Below the pieces are notes generated by a model. It saw only the letters and a program-made list of their open reading frames with translations, did no database searches and was not told where the DNA came from. The translations under genes and the position numbers were made by a program. 64,000 nt of DNA from AE-B3B sp964543295 (GTDB taxonomy: Bacteria > Aerophobota > Aerophobia > Aerophobales > AE-B3A): contig CAZIXA010000005.1 of NCBI GenBank assembly GCA_964543295.1, positions 27,797-91,796 of the forward strand. The letters run 5' to 3'. Each line of letters starts with the position of its first letter. The stretch's first letter is position 1. Shown piece by piece: positions 15,791-24,080 of the stretch.

Positions 15791-17125
15791 TCATGGAGTT
15801 AATCTTCTTCTCCTCACCAGAAAGATCACCACTCCGATAATTAGAGGAAAAATAGAAAGGGCGTACAACAATCTGGAGTTTTCTTTTCTCACCAGCCTTA
15901 CCTCTCTTTTTCCCCCTTTAAAAAATCCCCCCGTCTTTTTCTCTAAGTTAATCTGATAGCCTGTGTTTTCTAGCGTTGAGGATAGATCAAGTTTATATCC
16001 TTCGAAGGTTGGCTTTTCATAAGGTTGCTTTTCTTTGTCATATTCAGTAATGCTATAACCCAGGGTGGGGCCGGGTATCTGTTTTACATAATAAGGAAGT
16101 CTCCTCACCCTCTGAAGCACCTCCTTACCTTTCAAAAAGAGAAGAGTTACATCCTTAATGGGAGTGATATGAACCCATCTCCACCTCTCCACTCTTCCCG
16201 GATTCTGAGGATCCGTCAGTTTGTTGTAGTAAAGCTCATTATACTCATCCTGAGTGAAGGGGTTAAAGTAAAGAGTATTCTTTCCAGCGGCATAAATTAT
16301 CCTCGCCGGATCATCGCAGGACTCTCTCATAGTCCACCTATTTCCCGGTATTATTTCATAGCCGGTTCCTCCTGTTCTTCTGGAGGTGAAGACTACCAGA
16401 TTCTTCTGGCTGTCCTGAATTATGGTCCCGTCCTCTGCTCTTATCCTTATCCGGTAGCTGCCCACCGGTAGATTAATGATATAGTCCTTGCGAGGTTCGG
16501 TGCTATAGAATTTGGGTCCCTCAGGTGGCTTTGGCTCTTTAGGCATGATTCTCTCTATCTCATCGCTGGTAAATTCCTCTCCCGTCTCTCTTCTCTTCTT
16601 TATTTCTTTCAAAAACTCATCCATTTTTTTCTGGTATTCAATTCTGGCCTTATAAAACTCACTGATCTTCTGGTAGTATTTCTCGGTAGCCTTTTTATAC
16701 TTTTCATAGTAGGTATGGGCGTCTTCATCTATGCAAAGAACGCTTGTCTCCCCCAAATATCCTTCAGGATAATAGAGTGAATTATCCTGTTTTTTCAAGG
16801 ATTTGATAAGTTTTCCCTCCTTCAGGATCTCTAAACTGCCTTCTACCTCTTCATTTAAGGTCTGCCACCCGGCCATAAATTTTGCCGTAATCGGCCAAAA
16901 ATAAACTAAAGTTGTGCGGGAAGAAATAGCACTATTTTTGTTAGCTATAAGGTAGATGGTATCCTCGGTCTGGGGAGTGAAAGCACCTCCATACCCTTTT
17001 CCGTTATAAACATTTAAGCTATAAACGAGTTGTTCGCTCATTATTGGAGCCTGAGCCATAGAGGCGGCTTGCAAGCAAAGCACGAGCAAGAAAAACACTC
17101 CCCAAAAAACGATGATTTTTCTCAT
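15791..17125 (-). CDS. Secreted, C-terminally membrane-anchored protein of an ABC exporter operon
   Basis: I do not recognise the family. The 444-residue protein has a signal peptide at residues 1-24, a coiled-coil-like charged stretch near residues 140-185, and a C-terminal hydrophobic segment (ALSIFPLIIGVVIFLV) followed by RRRR. The bulk therefore lies outside the cytoplasm and is held to the membrane. Its ATG overlaps the stop of the ABC permease gene (ATGA), so the two are translationally coupled. It is the last gene of the operon. A role as partner or client of the transporter is inferred from position only. Confidence 0.75.
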   Translation of the reverse strand: MRKIIVFWGVFFLLVLCLQAASMAQAPIMSEQLVYSLNVYNGKGYGGAFTPQTEDTIYLIANKNSAISSRTTLVYFWPITAKFMAGWQTLNEEVEGSLEILKEGKLIKSLKKQDNSLYYPEGYLGETSVLCIDEDAHTYYEKYKKATEKYYQKISEFYKARIEYQKKMDEFLKEIKKRRETGEEFTSDEIERIMPKEPKPPEGPKFYSTEPRKDYIINLPVGSYRIRIRAEDGTIIQDSQKNLVVFTSRRTGGTGYEIIPGNRWTMRESCDDPARIIYAAGKNTLYFNPFTQDEYNELYYNKLTDPQNPGRVERWRWVHITPIKDVTLLFLKGKEVLQRVRRLPYYVKQIPGPTLGYSITEYDKEKQPYEKPTFEGYKLDLSSTLENTGYQINLEKKTGGFFKGGKREVRLVRKENSRLLYALSIFPLIIGVVIFLVRRRRLTP

Positions 17126-17961
17126 TCCCTTACCCCCTTCCTTTTAAGGATGAACATGGAAAAAATTATCAAGACTACCGAATAAATTATGGAGTAAAGT
17201 ATACTCATTCCATAGAGCCAACCACTTCCCACATTAACCGCATCCATTCCTCGGCTTAGATAGGACAAGGGAGAGATCCACCACACTGCTTGATAGATGA
17301 AGGAAACGGCTCCCCCAATATAGGAGAGAAAGACGGGCATCTCCTCAGCGGGGAGACTGAGCAGTAGTCCCTGTCCGAAATAGAGAGCCCAAAAAGCCAG
17401 AAATACTCCTACCACCCAGAGAATGGAATTTCTCACTCTGCTAGTGAGAGAGGATATAAATAAACCGAAGCTGATCCAGCAGGATACCAGAAAAATGGAG
17501 AGAAAAATAGCTTTGACCAGACCAAGGGAAAAACCGAGGTTGGTTAAGCCGGAGACTCCCCAAAAATAGGCAAAAAAGAAGACCACAATGATGAGGTAGG
17601 TTAGTATCTCCTTAAGATACTTGGCTAAAATGAAGGCTGAAGAGTTGACAGGCCCATAAAATAGAATTTCCAGGGTTCCCTGATCCCTCTCCCGAGACAC
17701 GGAAATCGAGGAAAGTACAGTTAAATAGAAAGATATGATGATCACGGAAGGAAAGAAAAGGAAACCACTTAAGGGATCGAGAGAGATCCGAATATTATCT
17801 TCCCTGATACCTCCCAGATATCTTCCCAGAAAAAAAGAAGAAAGCAAGAAGGAGATAACAGTTGCTACATAGATCCCCCATCCATGTAAGGCGGAAACCA
17901 GATCCCTTTTGGTCAGAACCTTAATCGTCTTAGTCGATAAGAAAACCTTCTTTTTGCTCAT
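17122..17961 (-). CDS. ABC-2 type transporter permease (NosY/GldF-like)
   Basis: The 279-residue protein has six hydrophobic segments and the SVSRERDQGTLEILFYGPV motif near residues 87-105, typical of ABC-2 permeases in the NosY/GldF branch. It would form the channel with the ATPase encoded at 18661-19611. It follows the lipoprotein-like gene by one base and overlaps the next gene by four bases. Substrate unknown. Confidence 0.85.
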   Translation of the reverse strand: MSKKKVFLSTKTIKVLTKRDLVSALHGWGIYVATVISFLLSSFFLGRYLGGIREDNIRISLDPLSGFLFFPSVIIISFYLTVLSSISVSRERDQGTLEILFYGPVNSSAFILAKYLKEILTYLIIVVFFFAYFWGVSGLTNLGFSLGLVKAIFLSIFLVSCWISFGLFISSLTSRVRNSILWVVGVFLAFWALYFGQGLLLSLPAEEMPVFLSYIGGAVSFIYQAVWWISPLSYLSRGMDAVNVGSGWLYGMSILYSIIYSVVLIIFSMFILKRKGVRE

Positions 17962-17962
17962 T

Positions 17963-18664
17963 CTATTCCTCCGGATAAAGCTTTACATCGTCAACTGTAT
18001 CCTTGAAGTCTCCCTGAGGCGTATGAAGAACGACATCGAGAATACCATATTTTTCAATTTCGAGATGCTCGCCAATCTTTTCCCAGGGAATTATCCCCTT
18101 GTTTTTGGCCAGAAAAGCTTTCGAGTCCCAGAAAAGCTCTATGGGACCACTGAACAACTCTTTCCCCCGAGTATAGTTTTCCTCGTCACCCAACCTCGGG
18201 TATAGCTTTCCCTCTAGATTCAAGGAAAGACAAGGAAATTTTGTTATCCCTTCTCCCTTGCTATCGGTAAATCTTATCTCCAACTGAATCCCTTTAGCTT
18301 GAGATGTGGTAAAAACAATAATACCTTGAAGGTCGGGAATTTTTTCCCCTTTCAGGGAAACATCCAGGATATTATCTCCCTTTCTCACTTTGATTTCTTT
18401 GCTGAAGCCATAGTAATTGGGAGCTGTAGCCTTAAAGGTGTGGGATCCAGGTTTGATCCCGGTGAAGTGGTAGGTTTTGCTCATATATTTGGTGGTAGAT
18501 TTACCGTCAAGGACAATGCTCACTTTCCATACCGGATCTTCGCTTAGGGCATCCACTATTTTTCCTTTCACTGTACCGTATTTTTCACTCCTTAAGGTAA
18601 AGCCAACTACCAAGGCCACCAGGGCTATCAGGCCTACTATCACATAGAGAACCGATCTCTTCAT
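17963..18664 (-). CDS. Membrane-anchored protein with a carboxypeptidase-regulatory-like domain
   Basis: The 233-residue product has one N-terminal transmembrane helix (residues 5-24). A beta-sandwich of the carboxypeptidase regulatory/PEGA type follows at about residues 30-105 (GTVKGKIVDALSEDPVWKV, then HFTGIKPGSHTFKATAPNYY). The C-terminal half is not recognised. It overlaps the ATPase stop by four bases. An extracytoplasmic accessory role is inferred. Confidence 0.7.
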   Translation of the reverse strand: MKRSVLYVIVGLIALVALVVGFTLRSEKYGTVKGKIVDALSEDPVWKVSIVLDGKSTTKYMSKTYHFTGIKPGSHTFKATAPNYYGFSKEIKVRKGDNILDVSLKGEKIPDLQGIIVFTTSQAKGIQLEIRFTDSKGEGITKFPCLSLNLEGKLYPRLGDEENYTRGKELFSGPIELFWDSKAFLAKNKGIIPWEKIGEHLEIEKYGILDVVLHTPQGDFKDTVDDVKLYPEE

Positions 18665-19611
18665 TCAGTCACCTCCTCCAGGGGAGCAAGTAAGGAAATA
18701 TTCTTCTGGGTGATGGTAATGAAAGCTTCTTCCAGGCTCATCTCTTTAACCTTTATGCCCAGAACAATCCCCCCCTGGCGGGAGATAGTCTCCGAGATTT
18801 GGGCTCGATAGTCCCGGTCTGATTTTACCCTTAAAGTCAAGAGGTTCTCTTGTTGTTTTATGGCCTGGATAAAATCAAAAGAAGAGAGAGCTTCCATAAT
18901 TTCTTCTTTTGCCTGAGAGAGTTCTACTTCGAGTTCCACTGTTTTTGACAGTTTCTTTCTCAAATTTTCCATAGTATCTTCAGCCAAAAGCTTTCCCTCA
19001 TTTATAATGGCCACCTCCCTACAGAGTCTTTCTACCTCGGACAACAGGTGAGAGGAGATAAATATGGTTCTGCCCTTTTTATTTTCTTTTTCGATGAGAT
19101 TCCTGACCTGCTTTATTCCCGTAGGATCAAGCCCAGACACCGGCTCATCGAGAAGGAGAAGCTCCGGGTCATGCAGGAGCGCTCTGGCAAAGCCGAGCTT
19201 TTGCTGCATACCCCGAGAAAAGGCTCCCAATTTTCTATTTTTTACCTCAAGTAGGCTCACTGACTTCAGGAGCTGATCTATTTTTTTCTTTTTATCTTTT
19301 ACTCCATAAAGATCGGCAAAGAAATCAAGATACTCTCCGGCCGCCATCTCCTTATAAAGGTACTGTTTTTCCGAAACTACTCCAATTCTCCCTTTAAGGG
19401 AGAGAAAGTTCTTAGTTAGCTCTTCCTCGAAAAGGTAAATCTTGCCGCGGGTTGGCCTTAAGATGCCTAAAAGCATTAAAATAGTAGTAGTTTTCCCTGC
19501 TCCATTAGGGCCTAAGAAGCCGTAAATCTCACCTTCTTTTACGTCAAGGTTGAGGTTATCAACCGCCTTGAATCCGCCATATTCTTTGGTCAAGTTCTCA
19601 GTTCTAATCAT
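18661..19611 (-). CDS. ABC-2 type transporter ATP-binding protein
   Basis: The 316-residue ATPase has Walker A GPNGAGKTT (residues 34-42), the signature FSRGMQQKLGFARAL, Walker B LLLLDEPVSGLDP and the switch His in SSHLLSEVERL. A C-terminal extension of about 100 residues, as in GldA/NosF-like exporters, follows. It is the first gene of the four-gene exporter operon and has a good AGGGAGGAAAG site before its ATG. Confidence 0.93.
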   Translation of the reverse strand: MIRTENLTKEYGGFKAVDNLNLDVKEGEIYGFLGPNGAGKTTTILMLLGILRPTRGKIYLFEEELTKNFLSLKGRIGVVSEKQYLYKEMAAGEYLDFFADLYGVKDKKKKIDQLLKSVSLLEVKNRKLGAFSRGMQQKLGFARALLHDPELLLLDEPVSGLDPTGIKQVRNLIEKENKKGRTIFISSHLLSEVERLCREVAIINEGKLLAEDTMENLRKKLSKTVELEVELSQAKEEIMEALSSFDFIQAIKQQENLLTLRVKSDRDYRAQISETISRQGGIVLGIKVKEMSLEEAFITITQKNISLLAPLEEVTE

Positions 19612-19655
19612 TCTTTCCTCCCTAAAAAAGAAAGAGAAAATCTTCGTGGATATAA

Positions 19656-19684
19656 TTTATAACATAACCACTATTTTTTGTCAA
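19656..19684 (-). promoter_or_regulatory. Promoter of the ABC exporter operon
   Basis: On the minus strand TTGACA (19684-19679) is followed after 17 bases by TATAAA (19661-19656), about 45 bases before the ATPase start. Confidence 0.65.
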
Positions 19685-19723
19685 CTAAAAAGAGACAAGG
19701 AGATCAGGGCATCCAAATATGGG

Positions 19724-21073
19724 CTAGCGGCCCATATCGGCGGCGTGCATGTGTCTGGCCGATCTTAAGAAGTAGACCAGACTAGTGATGATGGCGTGGA
19801 TCATTATAGCGAATAATGAATACATAGGCTGGCCTATAAGTATTCCCACCAGTATATAAAGGGTATAAATATTTCTTCTTCCGTCAAACCTCCTGAATGC
19901 TCGATCGAATGGGCTATAATCTGCCAGAGGAACCTTCATAACAGCTCTAAATTGCATGCTACAATGGCGATTGAAGCTATCGAAGATGATCATTGCCAGA
20001 CAGAGCTGTAAAGGTAGGAAGGATCGGCTGATGGTAAAAATAGCCCAGGAGAAGGCTATATACCAGGACTGCTCATAAAGAGTGTCAAGTGAGTGTTCAA
20101 GATTCCCGATGTGGGTAAATAGACCCTTTGCCCGAGCTTGTTTTCCATCGAGGCCATCCATGATGTTCACTACAAAAGTGAGAAGGGAGGCAATGAGAAG
20201 ATATCCTTTAAAGAAGAGAAACGTTATAAAAAAGGCAAGGATATTGGTAAATATGGTCAATTGATTGGGTGTTAAGGGAAGTTCAGAAAGATAGTAGGTA
20301 ATCCTGTTCTCGATAGGCCGGTGGACATACCAGGCCATTAGGTCAAGGGTTCTTTTCTGGGTTCCCCTGATAAGTCTTTTCTTTGCCTCCTTTAAATCCT
20401 GCGCGGAGTTTATTCTCCGCCAGAACGGTTTAATCTTCCGACGCAGTTCTGAATCGTAAGCCATGGCTTCAGATAAATCGAGGCAGCTCACATTTTGCTG
20501 AGCGAGTACACGATTAAGGGAGACTGGCCAATCAGTGAGGTTTACACCCCGATCCTCTAACAGAGAGAAAATTTTGCGGTTACAGAGAGCTACTCCAGTA
20601 TAGATTTTGTTCCAACTTTCTAGATTTTTTCCGATCCTCTGGATTTGTCCACCCTCAGAGAGGATTCTGGGAAACCTGCCGCCGCTATTTTCATCCGACT
20701 GACTATCGCAGCAAACTACGACTTTCTTGTAGTCTAAAAGAATTCTAAGAAGGCCGATCTCGAAGACACAGTCGCCGTCAACGAGAAGGAAGAGATCGGA
20801 TTCCGTCCCTTGAGACAGAGAGGAGAGAGCCTGAGACCATTTCTCTTTCCTTACGAAATCTAGCCTCATCCCCAATTTTCTTCCATTCTTTATCTCTTTT
20901 TCTATCTCAGGGGTATAGCTCTCCCCCAGAACAATAACATCCCTGATCCCTACCGTCCTGAGAAGATAGAAATCTCTTTTCAATAGAGAAACACCACACA
21001 GCTTAAGGAGAATTTTGGGATGGGTATCTTTAGATTCTAATCCCTTTCCTGCAGCAATGATTATCGCCCTCAT
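19724..21073 (-). CDS. Nucleotidyltransferase fused to a CDP-alcohol phosphotransferase (IPCT/DIPPS-like)
   Basis: Residues 1-235 form a sugar-phosphate nucleotidyltransferase (AAGKG near residue 7, LLVDGDCVF near 97). Residues 245-449 form a multi-pass CDP-alcohol phosphotransferase. This two-domain order matches inositol-1-phosphate cytidylyltransferase / di-myo-inositol-phosphate-phosphate synthase, which makes thermophile solutes and polar lipids. The signature is altered: Asp306, Asp309, Gly310, Ala313, Arg314 and Gly323 are present, but the last two Asp positions read His327 and Thr331. Asp330 and Glu326 lie one residue away. The start overlaps the upstream nucleotidyltransferase stop (ATGA). 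Product unproven. Confidence 0.78.
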   Translation of the reverse strand: MRAIIIAAGKGLESKDTHPKILLKLCGVSLLKRDFYLLRTVGIRDVIVLGESYTPEIEKEIKNGRKLGMRLDFVRKEKWSQALSSLSQGTESDLFLLVDGDCVFEIGLLRILLDYKKVVVCCDSQSDENSGGRFPRILSEGGQIQRIGKNLESWNKIYTGVALCNRKIFSLLEDRGVNLTDWPVSLNRVLAQQNVSCLDLSEAMAYDSELRRKIKPFWRRINSAQDLKEAKKRLIRGTQKRTLDLMAWYVHRPIENRITYYLSELPLTPNQLTIFTNILAFFITFLFFKGYLLIASLLTFVVNIMDGLDGKQARAKGLFTHIGNLEHSLDTLYEQSWYIAFSWAIFTISRSFLPLQLCLAMIIFDSFNRHCSMQFRAVMKVPLADYSPFDRAFRRFDGRRNIYTLYILVGILIGQPMYSLFAIMIHAIITSLVYFLRSARHMHAADMGR

Positions 21074-21798
21074 TCCCTTTTTCTGAGAAGCTTTCTTGCC
21101 TTTGCCGCATCTTTCGGTGTATCAACATCCAGCCAGAGTGCACCGCGGATATCAAAGAAATCTAGCTTAAATCTCTCGGCAAATTTCTCCTTGGCGTCAT
21201 CCCACTCCTCTTTCCCCTCCCCGATTGTCTCTTCCAAAATGGGAAATATCTTTCTTGAGCACAAAAACATTCCACAGTCCAAACCATTAAACTGAGTTAA
21301 ACCTTTGCCTATCTTCTGAATCTTACCATCCTGAACCAACACCTTAGTAGCATCTTCAAGATCAGCAAACCTTGGCTGGGAATCGATTACACAAACCAGA
21401 TCCCCTGAATACAATAACAGATTGAAGAATAGATTTGAGTCATAGATATGATCGACCATGCTTAAGAGAAAACGATCTCCCACATAATCTTGAGCACAGA
21501 GAACAGATAGTCCATTGCCTCGATGAAACTCTCTGTTTTCCACCCAGGTAATCTTGTAGTCTTGAAGAACGGACCTGTTGGTTACGTGTCCCTTGATTTT
21601 GTCAGCTTGATACCCAACTACTATCACCAATTCTTGTACATTTAAGTCAGCAAAGGTGAGAATCGTCCTTTCCAGAAGGGAGAGACCATTTATTCTCACC
21701 AGAGGCTTGGGGATCTTTAGTTTGATTCTCATCCCTTCACCGGCGGCTAGAATTACCGCCTTCATATTCTTATTTTTTATCATTACTTTTTTCATCAC
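21070..21798 (-). CDS. Sugar-phosphate nucleotidyltransferase
   Basis: This 242-residue protein is a single-domain NTP transferase with VILAAGEGMRI near residue 14, IPKPLVRINGLSLLE, and the metal-binding SMVDHIYDSNL. The final LWLDVDTPKDA block is common in phosphocholine- and inositol-phosphate cytidylyltransferases. GTG at 21798 and ATG at 21795 are both possible starts behind AGGGGG. It is coupled by overlap to the fused enzyme downstream, so the two probably act in one lipid or solute pathway. Confidence 0.8.
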   Translation of the reverse strand: MMKKVMIKNKNMKAVILAAGEGMRIKLKIPKPLVRINGLSLLERTILTFADLNVQELVIVVGYQADKIKGHVTNRSVLQDYKITWVENREFHRGNGLSVLCAQDYVGDRFLLSMVDHIYDSNLFFNLLLYSGDLVCVIDSQPRFADLEDATKVLVQDGKIQKIGKGLTQFNGLDCGMFLCSRKIFPILEETIGEGKEEWDDAKEKFAERFKLDFFDIRGALWLDVDTPKDAAKARKLLRKRE

Positions 21799-21901
21799 CC
21801 CCTGAATCCTTGTCCAACCAAATTTTACTTCCCTGCCAGGGTTTTCCAGACAAATTCTTGCCCTCTTTAACAGCCATTGTAGCTAAATGGCTTTATATCT
21901 T

Positions 21902-21930
21902 ATTTTATGGAAATTTGTCAGTACTGTCAA
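21902..21930 (-). promoter_or_regulatory. Promoter of the nucleotidyltransferase pair
   Basis: Minus-strand TTGACA (21930-21925) and TAAAAT (21907-21902) are separated by 17 bases, about 105 bases before the first start. Confidence 0.6.
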
Positions 21931-21982
21931 GTTGACGATTATTACTGGCTTTAGCGCATCATCTTTTTCTAATTGTAATTAT

Positions 21983-22160
21983 TCAGCCGCAGATTTACGC
22001 TGATATTTTTCTTTCATTATCATATATAAATCTTTTGAATTCTGATTTTCCGCCAAAATTCAATAAGGGGCCACCTTCAATAGTTATTGCCTTATTTTTT
22101 AACCCAATAAACCCAATAAACCCAAACCGTGTTCATCTGTGTGAATCTGTGGCTAAATAG
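21983..22160 (-). repeat. GxxExxY-type element remnant, copy 1
   Basis: Read on the minus strand, this 178-base unit begins CTATTTAGCCACAGAT and ends TATCAGCGTAAATCTGCGG. It is nearly identical to 44718-44890. Inside it, codons for LLNFGGKSEFKRFIYDN survive, which matches the C-terminal end of GxxExxY-family proteins. The N-terminal part is deleted. It fills most of the 480-base spacer 21799-22278. Confidence 0.7.
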
Positions 22161-22261
22161 ATACTTTTAATTTATTAGAAAATGAAGGGGGAGAAAAGAC
22201 AAAGTTTTAAGCCCATTCGGAGAGTTTTCTTTCCAGGTACCGTCAAGCGGACGGAGCCGAA

Positions 22262-22281
22262 AAGTGGCGGTGCGACCACTA
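22262..22281 (-). terminator. Possible terminator of the CODH/ACS operon
   Basis: On the minus strand AGTGG, eight bases and CCACT are followed by TTTT, overlapping the end of acsE. The stem is only five pairs, so it is weak. Further GC-rich inverted sequence follows at 22235-22260. Confidence 0.35.
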
Positions 22282-23085
22282 ATCACCAACCCCTGGTTTT
22301 TTGGCTGCCTGATAAGCCTTCAAGAAGGAATCGGAATAGATATGCTCACCTTTTATTAATTCTGCAGTAATGGCAGCATTGACTAGTTCGGTGTCGGTGA
22401 CATCACAGATAGCTGCATCTAATCCTGCTTCAATAGCCATTACCAGGAAAGTCCTATTGATTAACCTTGATTCTGTAGTCTGAGAGGAGATATTGCTAAG
22501 TCCCACTACTATACGGGGTGGTGGGTCAGAAAGGAGTTTAAACTGACGAATGGCTTCAAGGACACTAGTTGCCTGAGGCTGAAGAAACTTCAGGGGCATA
22601 ATTACCGGATCCAAAAATAGTCTTTCCGGTGGCAAGCCTTTCTCAACGGCATGGGTGAAGATCTTCGCCGCTAGTTCCACCCTTCTATTTACGTCCTGAG
22701 GGCTGCCTTTCTCATCCATACAAACGCCAATCAAGCCGACTCCGTGCTCGGCCGCCAAGGAAACAAGTTGGTCTAATTTTTCATCATGGGCAGTAGTGGA
22801 ATTGATGAGGGGAGTCTTCTGACACAGTTTTAGCGCTTCCTTAACGAACTCCAATTTGTTAGTATCTATAGAAATGGGAGTAGGCACTGTCTCCTGAACA
22901 GTTTCTATCATCCAGACATAGTCCTCCACTTTATTAGAGACTGCTCCTATGTTGACGTCAATGTAGTCTGCTCCTGCCTGCGTTTGCCGAATGGCCCATT
23001 TCTTAATAATACCCGAGTCTTTTTCCTTTATGGCCTTGACAATATCCTTGAATCCACCATTGATTCGCTCACCAATGAAGATCAT
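22279..23085 (-). CDS. acsE: Methyltetrahydrofolate:corrinoid/iron-sulfur protein methyltransferase AcsE
   Basis: AcsE moves the methyl group of methyl-tetrahydrofolate to the cobalt of the corrinoid iron-sulfur protein (AcsCD), and is the last step of the methyl branch. The protein is a pterin-binding TIM barrel: GERINGG near the N terminus, DYIDVNIGA, ISIDTNK and IVVGLSNISSQ. The frame is open to 23148, but ATG at 23085 has AGGAGG at 8 bases and gives the normal length of 268 residues. It is the final gene of the operon, 19 bases after acsD. A bacterial-type methyl carrier pathway is implied. Confidence 0.95.
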   Translation of the reverse strand: MIFIGERINGGFKDIVKAIKEKDSGIIKKWAIRQTQAGADYIDVNIGAVSNKVEDYVWMIETVQETVPTPISIDTNKLEFVKEALKLCQKTPLINSTTAHDEKLDQLVSLAAEHGVGLIGVCMDEKGSPQDVNRRVELAAKIFTHAVEKGLPPERLFLDPVIMPLKFLQPQATSVLEAIRQFKLLSDPPPRIVVGLSNISSQTTESRLINRTFLVMAIEAGLDAAICDVTDTELVNAAITAELIKGEHIYSDSFLKAYQAAKKPGVGD

Positions 23086-23104
23086 CCCGATTTTCCTCCT
23101 TTCT

Positions 23105-24067
23105 TCATTTTGGTTCCATGAGTTTTCCCAGATATTTTTTGACTTCACTCACCGCTTTAGGATGGCGCATTATCAGTATGTCGGCTCCTGCCAGAAGATA
23201 AACATAGGCAGTGCTTGCTTCCCAGAGAGGGCCTCTTTGAGAGTGATCTCCCCATTCTGCAATTTCATCACTTGCAGCTTCTTTAACTTTCCAGACCTCT
23301 TTCCCAATATCGCAAAGAAGAGGCATAGCCCACATAGTATCTCCGTCGAGTCCAGCGATTCTGCCTCTTTCCATAATGGAATAAACATATTCCACTCCAT
23401 ACCCCAGGGCACCCGAGCTAGGATAAATGACGATATCTTTTGGATCCAGTCCCAAATCGGTAGCCAGAACATTTACCTGCTTGGCGATATTGATATCCAC
23501 TGGAGATTCGGCAATTAGTTTATGGCCATCGGCCTTACAAAGGGCAACCAAAGTTTTGTAGTTATCTTCAGTAATTGAGCCAAAAAGACATTTCTCTCCT
23601 GCTGAAATCTCACTACATTTGGGAAGAACCTCGTTATCTTTGTCATCATTCCCACACCCCCATACAATGAGAGGAACCCCCACCGCCTCTAAAACCGACT
23701 TTACTGCCGCAGCCGCTTCATCTGGACCCTTGTTCTCGCCGTCTGGATCACATCCGGCCAGCCTGAGACAAACCAGGTCAGCTCCGAACTCATCTACACA
23801 CTTTTTTGCCCATCGGCCCGGATCACCCCATACATCCGAGAAATGCTCACCTAAAATCTCCGGCCAATCTTTAGGAGTAATATCCAGAACTTCCATGGCA
23901 ACCACTGGCTGATGAGGAATCCTTCCTTCAAAATGGAGAAAAGGTAAAGCAATAGAACCTCCTACAGTGACGGTACGAGTTCTCGTTCCCCCTTCCTCCG
24001 GGGTAGCCCCTATAGTAACAGTGTTAATGGGATTAGCCCACTTTTGCTTCACTTCAGGGATCAGCAT
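23105..24067 (-). CDS. acsD: CODH/ACS corrinoid iron-sulfur protein, small subunit (delta)
   Basis: The 320-residue TIM-barrel subunit pairs with AcsC to carry the methyl-corrinoid. Recognisable segments are VTIGATPEEGGTRTRTVTVG near the N terminus and the HFEGRIPHQPVVAMEVLD run, both typical of bacterial AcsD. It lies 13 bases after acsC and 19 bases before acsE. Confidence 0.95.
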   Translation of the reverse strand: MLIPEVKQKWANPINTVTIGATPEEGGTRTRTVTVGGSIALPFLHFEGRIPHQPVVAMEVLDITPKDWPEILGEHFSDVWGDPGRWAKKCVDEFGADLVCLRLAGCDPDGENKGPDEAAAAVKSVLEAVGVPLIVWGCGNDDKDNEVLPKCSEISAGEKCLFGSITEDNYKTLVALCKADGHKLIAESPVDINIAKQVNVLATDLGLDPKDIVIYPSSGALGYGVEYVYSIMERGRIAGLDGDTMWAMPLLCDIGKEVWKVKEAASDEIAEWGDHSQRGPLWEASTAYVYLLAGADILIMRHPKAVSEVKKYLGKLMEPK

Positions 24068-24080
24068 CTTAAATCCTCCT

